A program made the translations under genes and the position numbers. Positions 35,876 to 43,708 of a stretch of DNA of 64,000 bases are shown here, one piece after another (the stretch's first letter is position 1; each line of letters begins with the position of its first letter). The DNA lies in assembly GCA_964450865.1 (NCBI GenBank), contig CAYVHB010000018.1:1-64000 (forward strand), written 5' to 3'. This stretch comes from CAYVHB01 sp964450865 (lineage in GTDB: Bacteria > Bacillota > Clostridia > Saccharofermentanales > UBA5734). The notes beneath the pieces were generated by a model. It was given only the letters and a program-made list of their open reading frames with translations. It ran no database searches and was not told the DNA's origin.

Positions 35876-36332
35876 ACGTTGTACGGAGAGCTCCCTCAAT
35901 CCCCAGTTGCGCCAGGCGATTCTCGACCTGATGACCCGCATCCGCGGGGGGATGCCGGCCGACGAAGCCCTGGCCTATTTCCAGCTCTACTCCCGCCAGG
36001 AACATTTTCAGGACCTGGTCCTGGCCCTGCGCTTTAACTTCCGTTATCGCGGCAACCTGCCGGCCATGCTTGAATTGCTGGAGATCCAGCAAAACAAACT
36101 GGAAGAGGCTTACCAGCATCGCAAACTGACCAATGCCGCGGACCTGCGCCTGACCCTGGTTATGCTGCTGGCCTGCCCGTCTTTATTCGCCCTGCGCCTG
36201 ACTACCGACAACAATATCCGGCAACAATTTCTGGGCAGTCAGCCCGGACTGCTTCTCTGCGGCCTCAGTCTGCTGCTTTATGGCAGCGCCGTTCTCTGGT
36301 TTATCCAGGTTTATAAACGCCTGCAAGGCTGA
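35763..36332 (+). CDS. tadB: TadB-like type II secretion F-domain protein (short)
   Basis: 189 residues; GGGGAGGACCGCT precedes the ATG at 35763, inside cpaF. The T2SF domain starts almost at once (SLLCRWCQVRENLLYAFERC, RIRGGMPADEALAYF, HFQDLVLALRFNFRYRGNL), and two transmembrane helices end the protein. TadB is usually nearer 300 residues; the N-terminal membrane part is absent. With TadC it forms the inner-membrane platform of the pilus machine. Confidence 0.85.
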   Translation: MKWLEFGRQNRQRLETLQLTSLLCRWCQVRENLLYAFERCTESSLNPQLRQAILDLMTRIRGGMPADEALAYFQLYSRQEHFQDLVLALRFNFRYRGNLPAMLELLEIQQNKLEEAYQHRKLTNAADLRLTLVMLLACPSLFALRLTTDNNIRQQFLGSQPGLLLCGLSLLLYGSAVLWFIQVYKRLQG

Positions 36333-36477
36333 GTGATGGCCTGCGAGGTCAATCAGCGGCTCGGCCCGGGGTCAACAGCGACAGTTTGGGCCGTAAAGCC
36401 AACGAACGGCCTGTGAAGCCAGGTTTCTGCCTGCGATTCCAGGCCAGGATCCTGATAATGAGTCATGAGGTTTGCTG

Positions 36478-37326
36478 ATGAATGCCACCCAAGTTCGCCT
36501 GCTCTATTATCTGCTGGCCGGCCTCTTGCTGCTCGGCCTGATTTATCAGCTGCTGCCAATCCTGGCTTGCCAGCTTGATCTGCGCCTGGCAGCGACCTGG
36601 CGCCTGCAGCGCATCAGCCTGCGTCGTGGCTGGCAGAAAATACTGCCCCGGCCACTTCATCAATGGCTGTCCCGCCGCCTGCTCCAGGCCGGCTTCCGTG
36701 ATAGTGATCATCTGGGCCGTTATCTGCTGGCGCTGGCCCTGCCGGCCCCGGTTCTGGCCCTGGGCGCCCGGCTGATGGCCGGCGATGCCCGGAACGGCTT
36801 CCTGGCTGGCCTGCTGCTGGCTGCGCTGTGCAATCAATGGGTCGGCCAGCGTATCAAACAGCGCCGCAATGCTTTTCATCTATGCCTGTATAAAATTTAT
36901 CGATTCCTTGATTTACAGCTGACGGCTGGTATCAAGGCGACTGATGTACTGAAAGGACTCAGCGAGGCCGTAACGGATCCAGCCATCAAGCCTGACTTTC
37001 AGCGGTTTTGCGCCAGCTTTGAGCTGACCCTGGATCTCGACCAGGCTCTGCAGGAGCTTGATAGCGCCTTTCACAGTTCCGACCTGACCCTGCTGTCGTC
37101 GCAGTTGCGGCAATGCCTGCAAACCGGTATTGTGGGCCGGACCTTCCTGCGGATGGAAGAACTGATGTTCAGCCGCCATATATCGCTGATCACCGCCCAG
37201 ACCCGCCAATACAAGACCCGGCTGCTGCTGATATCCCTGCTGGCACTCGGCCCGGTTGTCATTCTCTTTGTCTATCCGCTGATTGCCCAGGCCCAGCAGG
37301 CTGTCCAGGCAGTCTTCAGCCCCTGA
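36478..37326 (+). CDS. tadC: TadC-like type II secretion F-domain protein
   Basis: 282 residues from ATG 36478; ATGAGGTTTGCTG precedes it (TTG 36472 is also open). A membrane helix at about 8-30 is followed by a basic loop, two more helices, then the T2SF domain (LYKIYRFLDLQLTAGIKATD, LDLDQALQELDSAFHSSDLT) and a last helix (LLLISLLALGPVVILFVYPL). It is the partner of TadB in the platform. A 145-nt gap separates it from tadB. Confidence 0.87.
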   Translation: MNATQVRLLYYLLAGLLLLGLIYQLLPILACQLDLRLAATWRLQRISLRRGWQKILPRPLHQWLSRRLLQAGFRDSDHLGRYLLALALPAPVLALGARLMAGDARNGFLAGLLLAALCNQWVGQRIKQRRNAFHLCLYKIYRFLDLQLTAGIKATDVLKGLSEAVTDPAIKPDFQRFCASFELTLDLDQALQELDSAFHSSDLTLLSSQLRQCLQTGIVGRTFLRMEELMFSRHISLITAQTRQYKTRLLLISLLALGPVVILFVYPLIAQAQQAVQAVFSP

Positions 37327-37381
37327 TAACACCGGACCGTCGCGATCATGATCGCCGGCAATAAAAAACAGGAGGACCCCT

Positions 37382-37648
37382 ATGAATCTGACCAGACAAA
37401 TCATCACGTATGCCTTGAGCCGCCCGCACCAGACGAACCTTCGGACTCCGGATCAGCCAGCGGCTATCCGGCCTGCCCTCTGGCAGCGTCGATCTGGTTT
37501 TGGCCTGAATGAAGTGATCGGCATCGCCGCCGCTCTCATGATTGCAGCGGTGGTTGTCGTCCCGGGCTTGCGGGCCTTTGCCACGGATACGATGGCTGAG
37601 CTGACCTTGTGGTGGGAAACGGTTTCCACGGGCATTTTCCAGAGCTGA
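37382..37648 (+). CDS. Flp/type IV-like pilin precursor
   Basis: 88 residues; AGGAGGACCCCCT precedes the ATG. A long leader of about 39 residues ends in RRSG, then FGLNEVIGIAAALMIAAVVV. This is the prepilin pattern Gly|Phe with Glu at +5 followed by a hydrophobic helix. The mature part would be about 49 residues, Flp-like in size. It is the probable major pilin of this Tad locus. A perfect 12-bp hairpin follows the gene. Confidence 0.82.
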   Translation: MNLTRQIITYALSRPHQTNLRTPDQPAAIRPALWQRRSGFGLNEVIGIAAALMIAAVVVVPGLRAFATDTMAELTLWWETVSTGIFQS

Positions 37649-37677
37649 CGTCCGTTCAGATCCACTGCAACCGCTAT

Positions 37678-37705
37678 GAATGGCGCAGGGTAACCTGCGC
37701 CATTC
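37678..37705 (+). promoter_or_regulatory. Perfect 12-bp hairpin after the pilin gene
   Basis: GAATGGCGCAGG (37678-37689), GTAA tetraloop, CCTGCGCCATTC (37694-37705), with no T-run. In pilus operons such structures can stabilise the abundant pilin message or reduce read-through. It is followed by 9-bp repeats (CCGCCTGAC type, about 37706-37730). Confidence 0.7.
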
Positions 37706-37842
37706 GCCTGACCGCCTGACCGCCTGGCCGCACGATTGGCTGCCAGGCGGCTGGCCCGCAAATGATGTCCTGCTGGCCTGTCTGGTCAACTACCTTGTGT
37801 GTGTCTGGTCGGCCTGTCAATGAAATTGCCGGAGGTCTGGCG

Positions 37843-38235
37843 ATGATTGAAAAAGCGATTGTTACAGTAATCAGCCTGATTCTCCTGATTGTGCTGAGTC
37901 TGCAGGTTCTGCTGCTCAGCCTGCCACTATTCCAGCGCATGCTCTTCGATGCGCTTTGCCATCAGGTTGTCATGCAGATGGACCGGGATGGCGGCCTGAC
38001 TGTGACAGCCAGCCAGCGGCTGCAGAGTCATCTCGAGCAAAATGGTTTCATCGTTGAGATGATCAGCGGCACGGAAAATGTCCCTTTCGGCGAAGAGGCA
38101 TCCTTGTATGTCAAAGTCAGCCTGCCTGTCCGGCAGATCAGCAGTGACCTGCAAATGATAACCATTAACCGCTCATTTACGTATGTTAACAGTACACTGT
38201 CCCGCAAGTATGCCACCTATCCAGATGAACCCTGA
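37843..38235 (+). CDS. TadE-like or pseudopilin membrane-anchored protein
   Basis: 130 residues; GGAGGTCTGGCG precedes the ATG at 37843. An N-terminal helix (EKAIVTVISLILLIVLSLQVLLLSLP shortened here to its core TVISLILLIVLSLQVLL) is followed by about 95 extracytoplasmic residues. I do not recognise a specific family. Position and size fit a minor pilin/TadE-like component. It lies 194 nt after the pilin gene. Confidence 0.65.
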   Translation: MIEKAIVTVISLILLIVLSLQVLLLSLPLFQRMLFDALCHQVVMQMDRDGGLTVTASQRLQSHLEQNGFIVEMISGTENVPFGEEASLYVKVSLPVRQISSDLQMITINRSFTYVNSTLSRKYATYPDEP

Positions 38236-38257
38236 AGCAATGAAAAGGGACGAAGCG

Positions 38258-38917
38258 ATGAGAAAAGCCCGTCTGATCTGTCATATCCGTAATGCCCGGG
38301 CAGCCCGGCGCTGGATTGGGATTGGTGCTTCCCGGCCCGGGAATGATACAACAACAGCAGCCATGGCCCATGCATGGACACGCTGGCGCCATCTGCCAGA
38401 TCCCGGACGCCGCAGGAATGTGGGCCTGCTTCATCCGGAGGTGCATCCATGTCCACCCGGTTCCGCGCGCCGTGGCGATGTAGCCATGGCCATCATGGCG
38501 ATTGCGCTGGTTCTGCTGATTCTGCTGCCCACCGGCCATCTGCTGCTGCGCCTGCTGCAGACACGGCTGATCATTGCCCGGACCTGGATGTATCTGGATG
38601 AAGTCCTGCCCCAGGCTTACCATTGCCTTGATGAAGATGCGCTCGCCGATGGCCGCCTCGTCGTGACGGTGGCCGAGGTTGAGAGCTTTGTGCGTCAGCG
38701 CTTTGTACAGCATTTGCCGCCCACATTACAAGGTCAGGTCGTCATCACGAGCGTTGCGCTGGACTGGATAGCTGTTGCGCCGGATCCGGCCCACTGGCTG
38801 GGCGACCGACAGCCTCTCCTGATTCCGACTGTTATCTGCCAGGTCCAGGTCACAACAGCGCAGGGACCGCCTGTCAATTTGCAGCGTGCAGTCGATCTGG
38901 TCATGGAGGGCCCATGA
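38258..38917 (+). CDS. TadE-like protein, probably frameshifted near its natural start
   Basis: The open frame from ATG 38258 gives 219 residues, but residues 1-68 look non-coding in character. The TadE-like part starts at RRGDVAMAIMAIALVLLILL. A perfect ribosome-binding site GGAGGTGCATCC precedes an ATG at 38449 in another frame, which encodes MSTRFRAP and would join this helix after a one-base shift inside the CCGCGCGCC run (about 38463-38471). So the true product is probably about 155 residues, broken by an indel or read by frameshifting. The periplasmic part has no recognisable enzyme motif. Confidence 0.6.
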   Translation: MRKARLICHIRNARAARRWIGIGASRPGNDTTTAAMAHAWTRWRHLPDPGRRRNVGLLHPEVHPCPPGSARRGDVAMAIMAIALVLLILLPTGHLLLRLLQTRLIIARTWMYLDEVLPQAYHCLDEDALADGRLVVTVAEVESFVRQRFVQHLPPTLQGQVVITSVALDWIAVAPDPAHWLGDRQPLLIPTVICQVQVTTAQGPPVNLQRAVDLVMEGP

Positions 38918-38997
38918 AAATGAATACGCTTGCACTCGCCCATGCCCGGCGAAAATCAGCCGGTGAAAATCAGCCGCGGACAGGGCAACAGAAATGA
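38914..38997 (+). CDS. Possible 27-residue ORF coupled by ATGA
   Basis: The ATG at 38914 overlaps the stop of the TadE-like gene (ATGA) and is preceded by GGAGGGCCC. It encodes 27 mostly basic residues ending in GQQK, stops at 38995-38997, and precedes cpaB by 18 nt. The site is good but the product is not recognisable; it may only couple translation to cpaB. Confidence 0.3.
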   Translation: MKMNTLALAHARRKSAGENQPRTGQQK

Positions 38998-39015
38998 TAA
39001 CGGGAGAAAATACTT

Positions 39016-39675
39016 ATGCGCAAATATCGTCAGGCGATCCTGGCTTTTCTCATCACCACGCTGATCCTGATTCTCGTCTGGCTGACCAATCGCGACCAGC
39101 CGACTGTCGTCATGCGTACCGTGATCGCAATCCGGCAGCCTGTTGCGGCTGGCAGCGCGATTTCTGCCGATGACATCAGCCGCGTGCAGATGCCGGATGA
39201 TCCGGCCCTGGGGGGATACGCCTCCGATGAAGCGCAGGTCGTGGGTTTATGGACACTTGTCCCACTAACGACCGGTGAACTGGTATACCGGAATCATCTG
39301 ACTGACCAGGCTGCCGGAATTTCTTATCCGCAAGCCGGGCCAGGCCGGCGGGTTATGACCATCAAGCTCAATGCCGAGGATGTCAATGGTTTCTGGCTGG
39401 CCGCCGGCAATCATGTCGATCTGCATCTTATCCCGCGAAGCGAGGGCAGCGACTGGCCGGTCCAGGTCATTCGAGCGGTCAGGGTGATGTCTTTGCTGAA
39501 TGAAGACGGCTCCCGTCTGGCCGGACTGGCCGGATCGGCCGTTCAGTCATCGCTCTTGTGCCTGGATCTCAGTGATGAACAGGCTGCGCTGCTGGCGGTC
39601 GCAGAAAAGCAGGCTGAAATCAAGATTGCGGTCATCAACGAACCGGCTGTCATGCAGAACACGTCGGCAGAATAG
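39016..39675 (+). CDS. cpaB: CpaB/RcpC-like pilus assembly protein
   Basis: 219 residues; GGGAGAAAATACTT precedes the ATG. A membrane anchor (QAILAFLITTLILILVWL) is followed by a SAF domain (VVMRTVIAIRQPVAAGSAIS, LTTGELVYRNHL) and a RcpC-like region (PGRRVMTIKLNAEDVNGFWL, GNHVDLHLIP). In Gram-negative Tad systems CpaB works with the secretin; here no secretin gene is present, as expected in a single-membrane organism. Its last codons form the first of three repeats at the gene end. Confidence 0.9.
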   Translation: MRKYRQAILAFLITTLILILVWLTNRDQPTVVMRTVIAIRQPVAAGSAISADDISRVQMPDDPALGGYASDEAQVVGLWTLVPLTTGELVYRNHLTDQAAGISYPQAGPGRRVMTIKLNAEDVNGFWLAAGNHVDLHLIPRSEGSDWPVQVIRAVRVMSLLNEDGSRLAGLAGSAVQSSLLCLDLSDEQAALLAVAEKQAEIKIAVINEPAVMQNTSAE

Positions 39676-39750
39676 ACAGAAACAGGCTGAATGTCATGTA
39701 GAACACGTCACTGGGATAAATAGATCGAACCGGCTGTCATGCAGAACACG
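39639..39750. repeat. Three repeats (about 43 bp period) at the cpaB 3' end
   Basis: The 25-bp sequence starting CGAACCGGCTGTCATGCAG is identical at 39639-39663 and 39726-39750, with a diverged copy at 39684-39708. The first copy encodes the cpaB C-terminus (NEPAVMQNTS); the others follow its stop codon. Confidence 0.85.
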
Positions 39751-39783
39751 CCGGCTGGAAAGTCTGACTGTCTGCAGCCCGCT

Positions 39784-39812
39784 TTTACAAGCAGGTCTGT
39801 TTCTGTTATGAT
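39784..39812 (+). promoter_or_regulatory. Promoter directly before the third AraC-family gene
   Basis: TTTACA (39784-39789), 17-bp spacer, TATGAT (39807-39812). The expected start of transcription (about 39819) is only a few bases before GTG 39821 and 11 before ATG 39830, so the message would be almost leaderless. Confidence 0.6.
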
Positions 39813-39829
39813 GAAGCCGGGTGATATCA

Positions 39830-40828
39830 ATGTTTGAAGATCTGCTGCCTGCTGTCGAGCGCGGCCTGATTGATGCCATCGGCTCCATTCCGGTGGTCTT
39901 CAAGGGGATCGAACGGGCCTTTGATAAAGGCTCTTCATTGCCGATGCCGAATCGGCATGAATACCATGAGCTGACTTATATGCGCAGTGGCAAGGCTGAA
40001 TTCGAGATCGAAGGCCGCAAGGTCCTGCTTGACAAAGGTGGCGCACTGGTGATCCGCCCGCGCATGATCCACGCGATCAAGGTCCTGGACGGTTATGCCG
40101 ACATGGTTGTCCTTTATTTCGGATTTTCCCAGCAGACATCCAGCCAGCAGGGCTTTATGACCGGCGACGAGCCGGCCACGAATGCGCCCCTGCGGACAAC
40201 CGATATTGAGCCACGCAGCCTGGAGAGTTTCCTGCGGTTTGCCAATGGCAGCGAAAATAATGCCGAAGACAAGAACCTTGACCCTTTCATCCTGATCCGC
40301 GGCAAGAGCCGCCAGGATATTGCGATCATCGTGGAGCGAAGTCTGCGCGAGAATCGGCAGGAGACCTTCGGACGTGAATTGATGATGCAGCTGCTGGCCC
40401 TGGAACTGCTGGTCACCCTGGCCCGGGGCCTGCGCGAGGAATGGGAAGAAAGCTTGCGGGTGCGGACCGGCAAAGCCCGGGAACTGGTCCGGATTGCCCG
40501 TGATTTTATTGTTGAGAATCACGATCGTGACATCTCGGTAGCGGAGGCGGCCGGCTATGTTTTCCTCAGCCAGGGTTATTTTACCCGCGCCTTCCGGGAT
40601 GAAACAGGCCTGAGCCCCATGACCTTCCTGATGCAGGTGCGTGTCGAGCATGCCTGCAAGCTACTTGAGCAGAAAGACATCAAGGTCAGCGGCGTGGCTG
40701 ATCAGGTCGGCTTTTCCAGCCCCCAGCGGTTCAATGCCGCTTTTCGCAAACATATTGGCATGACCCCGATGGAATATCGCCGCCAGGTTCTCAATCGCCG
40801 GCCTGGTCCGGGCAAGGAAAAAGTGTAA
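39830..40828 (+). CDS. AraC-family transcriptional regulator
   Basis: 332 residues from ATG 39830 (GTG 39821 also possible). The N-terminal cupin domain (HEYHELTYMRSGKAEFEIEG, VIRPRMIHAIKVLDG) is followed by a longer-than-usual middle segment. The C-terminal AraC domain has ISVAEAAGYVFLSQGYFTRA and QVGFSSPQRFNAAFRKHIGM. It is followed 14 nt later by folE on the same strand, but a regulatory link to folate synthesis is not evident; it may act on a distant target. Confidence 0.9.
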   Translation: MFEDLLPAVERGLIDAIGSIPVVFKGIERAFDKGSSLPMPNRHEYHELTYMRSGKAEFEIEGRKVLLDKGGALVIRPRMIHAIKVLDGYADMVVLYFGFSQQTSSQQGFMTGDEPATNAPLRTTDIEPRSLESFLRFANGSENNAEDKNLDPFILIRGKSRQDIAIIVERSLRENRQETFGRELMMQLLALELLVTLARGLREEWEESLRVRTGKARELVRIARDFIVENHDRDISVAEAAGYVFLSQGYFTRAFRDETGLSPMTFLMQVRVEHACKLLEQKDIKVSGVADQVGFSSPQRFNAAFRKHIGMTPMEYRRQVLNRRPGPGKEKV

Positions 40829-40842
40829 AAGGAAGTAGAGCC

Positions 40843-41424
40843 ATGAACGAACAAGCCATGGATTTGCCCCGGATTGAACGGGCCGTCCGCGAAATCCTGC
40901 TGGCAATCGGTGAGGATCCCGAGCGGGAGGGATTGCAGGAGACCCCGGCCCGGGTTGCCCGCATGTATGGCGAGATATTCGCCGGGCTCCATCAGCGGGT
41001 TGAAGATTCGATTAAAGTATTTCATGAGAAAGATCATGACGAGATGATCATGGTTGGTGATATTCCCTTTTATTCAATGTGTGAACATCACCTGCTGCCC
41101 TTCGTCGGCAAGGCGCATGTTGTCTATATCCCTCAGGCGGGACGGATCCTTGGCCTGAGCAAGATTGCCCGGATTGTCGATGTCATGTCCAAGAAACCGC
41201 AGCTGCAGGAGCGCCTGACGTCACAGATTGCCGATACGATTGTACAGGCCGTGGCTCCGCTGGGGGTGGCCGTCGTCGTGGAAGCCGAGCATTTGTGCAT
41301 GACCATGCGCGGGATCAAGAAACCCGGTTCGATGACGGTGACATCTGCCCTGCGGGGTATCTGCAAGCGGGATGCCCGGACCCGTTCGGAAGCCCTGGCC
41401 CTGATCCAGCGGCAAAAGCAATGA
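40843..41424 (+). CDS. folE: GTP cyclohydrolase I
   Basis: 193 residues; AAGGAAGTAGAGCC precedes the ATG. Zinc ligands are Cys80 and His83 (FYSMCEHHLLPF) and Cys152 (EHLCMTMRG), with the GTP-binding segment RGIKKPGSMTVTSALRG. It makes dihydroneopterin triphosphate, the first step of tetrahydrofolate synthesis. It overlaps folP by 4 nt (ATGA) in a folE-folP-folB-folK operon. Confidence 0.97.
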   Translation: MNEQAMDLPRIERAVREILLAIGEDPEREGLQETPARVARMYGEIFAGLHQRVEDSIKVFHEKDHDEMIMVGDIPFYSMCEHHLLPFVGKAHVVYIPQAGRILGLSKIARIVDVMSKKPQLQERLTSQIADTIVQAVAPLGVAVVVEAEHLCMTMRGIKKPGSMTVTSALRGICKRDARTRSEALALIQRQKQ

Positions 41425-42347
41425 CCGGCCGGTTTTTCCGCGCGGGATCCTACCGGATGCCCCTGGGTCAGAAAACCTATGTCCTTGGCATTTTGAATGT
41501 GACGCCGGACTCGTTTTCCGACGGCGGTTCGTTTCTGGATACTCAGGCGGCTATCCGCCAGGCAGAACGGCTGATCGGGGAAGGCGCCGACATCCTCGAC
41601 ATTGGCGGTGAATCCACGCGGCCGGGCAGCCGCCAGGTTCCCGCTGCCGAACAAATAAGCCGGATCCTGCCGGTCATTTCCGCCATCGTCCGGCAGCATG
41701 CAATTCCGATTTCGGTTGATACGGCCAGCGCCGAGGTGGCATCCGCCGCTCTGGCAGCCGGCGCGACCATTGTCAATGATATCAGCGGCCTGTTGCAGGA
41801 TGAAAAAATGGCGGATGTGATCGCCAGGGCAGGTGCTGGCGCTATCTTGATGCATAACGCGACACTTTATCGGCAAGATCACCCGGCGGCCGCTGTTTTT
41901 GTCCACGTGACAGCCCTGGCCGGTGAGCAGGCCGGCACCTGGCGGTCTCTTGACCTGTTACCGGCAGTGCGGGCTTATCTGCGGCAAGGCTGCGAGATTG
42001 CCCTGGCCCATGGTCTGGCCGCAGAACAGCTGATCCTTGACCCCGGTCTTGGTTTTGGGCTGACAACGGCAGAGTCCTTGCAGCTGATTGATGAGCTGGC
42101 CCAGATCCAGTGCCTGCCAGGCTACCAGTTACCCGTCCTGATCGGTTCGTCACGTAAACGGTTTATCGGTGAGATTCTCAATCGGCCCGTCGACGATCGC
42201 CTGTGGGGCACCGCGGCCACCGTGGCCGCCAGCGTCTTGCGTGGCGCCGATTTTGTCCGGGTTCATGACGTTGGACCGATCCGCCAGGTCGTTCAGATGT
42301 GCGACGCGATCTGCCGGCGTACGGCTTTGCCTGCAGCAATACCATAA
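41421..42347 (+). CDS. folP: Dihydropteroate synthase
   Basis: 308 residues from the ATG in the ATGA overlap with folE. Signatures are ILNVTPDSFSDGG, DILDIGGESTRPGS, PISVDTASAEVASAALAAGA, ILDPGLGFGLTTAESLQL and GSSRKRFIGEI. It condenses dihydropterin pyrophosphate with p-aminobenzoate and is the sulfonamide target. The C-terminus extends slightly past the barrel. Confidence 0.96.
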   Translation: MTGRFFRAGSYRMPLGQKTYVLGILNVTPDSFSDGGSFLDTQAAIRQAERLIGEGADILDIGGESTRPGSRQVPAAEQISRILPVISAIVRQHAIPISVDTASAEVASAALAAGATIVNDISGLLQDEKMADVIARAGAGAILMHNATLYRQDHPAAAVFVHVTALAGEQAGTWRSLDLLPAVRAYLRQGCEIALAHGLAAEQLILDPGLGFGLTTAESLQLIDELAQIQCLPGYQLPVLIGSSRKRFIGEILNRPVDDRLWGTAATVAASVLRGADFVRVHDVGPIRQVVQMCDAICRRTALPAAIP

Positions 42348-42464
42348 GGTTCCAGGGCATTTCACCCGTTGCGACAGCCCTGCATCACCTGGCCTGCAGC
42401 AGGATAATAAAGCCGGACTGCACTCAATATGGCCAGATTGCGTAAACAAAACGAGGAGGACAAG

Positions 42465-42857
42465 ATGGACCACCGGGACCAGATCTTGCTGGAAAACCTG
42501 ACCTTTCAGTGCCAGATCGGGGCCCTGCCGTTCGAGCAGGCGCGCCGCCAACCGATCAGCCTGGATCTTGTTCTTTACTGTCACCCCCTGGCCGCCTGCC
42601 TGACCGACCGCCTTGACCAGACCATCAGTTATGCCGACGTGTATGAAACAGTGCGGCTTATTGCTGAGCAGAGCAGTTACAAGCTGATCGAACGCCTGGC
42701 CGGTGCGATCAGTGACGAATTATTTGCCCAGTTTGAGCTGTTGGAAGCCGCCGAAGTGACCATCCATAAACCTCAAGCCCCGATTGCCGGTTTTTTTAAA
42801 GCGATGGGTATACGAATCTATCGGGAACGGCCAGACGATCCGTCCCCCAGGGTGTGA
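42465..42857 (+). CDS. folB: Dihydroneopterin aldolase
   Basis: 130 residues from ATG 42465 after GAGGAGGACAAG. Typical FolB pattern: ILLENLTFQCQIGALPFEQA, DQTISYADVYETVRLIAEQS, YKLIERLAGAISDEL and VTIHKPQAPIAGFFKAMGIR with the catalytic Lys. It converts dihydroneopterin to hydroxymethyl-dihydropterin. Its last codons and stop lie in the first copy of a 60-bp duplication whose second copy supplies the folK ribosome-binding site. Confidence 0.95.
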   Translation: MDHRDQILLENLTFQCQIGALPFEQARRQPISLDLVLYCHPLAACLTDRLDQTISYADVYETVRLIAEQSSYKLIERLAGAISDELFAQFELLEAAEVTIHKPQAPIAGFFKAMGIRIYRERPDDPSPRV

Positions 42858-42923
42858 GGTGACGCACACGCCGCACGGCTGCTTGCAAGTGCGGGTGATC
42901 TATCCCCCAAGGTATGAGGTGAC
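42837..42923. repeat. Duplicated 27-bp segment (60-bp period) between folB and folK
   Basis: 42837-42863 and 42897-42923 match at about 23 of 27 positions and both end in GAGGTGAC. The second copy is the folK ribosome-binding site (GAGGTGACAGGAAC-ATG); the first contains the folB stop codon. Confidence 0.8.
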
Positions 42924-42929
42924 AGGAAC

Positions 42930-43535
42930 ATGAAAAAAATTGCGGATCAGCACCCGGATTCTGACCGGCCAGCCCATTTGCCGGGCGGTTCAGACCAGCC
43001 CCCCGTGGCTTCGACCGCGGATAGTGCCCAGTCAGCGGACCCGGTCCCGGACCTGTCTGCTGCTGTTCTGGTTGACCTGTCATTAGGCTCGAATCTGGGC
43101 GACCGGCTGCTCAATCTGCGTGAAGCGCTGAATCACCTGAGCCAGCATCCGCAGATTCAGCTGCTGGCGGTCTCGTCCGTTTATGAGACTGATCCGGTGG
43201 GATTTCTGGAACAGCCCGAATTTTTCAACATCGTTGCCCGCCTGCTGACGACTCTTTCACCCTATGAATTGCTGACCCTCTGCCAGCAGACTGAAGCCTT
43301 GTTTTTGCGTGAACGGACCATGCGCTGGGGGCCGCGAACCCTGGATATTGATATCCTGAACTATGACCGGTATCAGCTTGATACGCCGCAATTGACTTTG
43401 CCTCACCCCCGCATGCATGAGCGGGCTTTTGTGCTGTTACCGCTCCAGGAAATCAACACTGGACAGATTCAGCGTTCGGCATCCGTCCGGCCGATATACA
43501 GTCACTGGTATGAAATCATACCGCCCCACGATTAG
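42930..43535 (+). CDS. folK: Hydroxymethyl-dihydropterin pyrophosphokinase
   Basis: 201 residues; GAGGTGACAGGAAC precedes the ATG. The first 45 residues are a disordered, Asp/Ser/Pro-rich extension not usual for FolK. The catalytic domain follows: DLSLGSNLGDRLLNLREALN, SSVYETDPVGFLEQPEFFN, MRWGPRTLDIDILNYDR and PHPRMHERAFVLLPL, with the Asp pair that binds Mg-ATP. It is the last gene of the folate operon. Confidence 0.95.
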   Translation: MKKIADQHPDSDRPAHLPGGSDQPPVASTADSAQSADPVPDLSAAVLVDLSLGSNLGDRLLNLREALNHLSQHPQIQLLAVSSVYETDPVGFLEQPEFFNIVARLLTTLSPYELLTLCQQTEALFLRERTMRWGPRTLDIDILNYDRYQLDTPQLTLPHPRMHERAFVLLPLQEINTGQIQRSASVRPIYSHWYEIIPPHD

Positions 43536-43708
43536 CGCCAGGATCTCAAGGCCATCAGCGCCAATGCAGGGATAGGCTGCAAAAAATCGAATGATAGAAC
43601 AAGATAACGGACCTTTACCTTGCCAGCACAGAATAAACAGGCTAAAATGGCAAAAGCCAGATCCAGCTTTACCTGTCCGGCATTTATACGCATGGAGGTA
43701 TTCCATTG

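Noticed and set aside
36333..36477. Extra small Tad gene between tadB and tadC
   Set aside because: No open frame with a ribosome-binding site; only GC-rich spacer.
40829..40843. THF riboswitch before folE
   Set aside because: Only 14 nt separate folE from the preceding gene.
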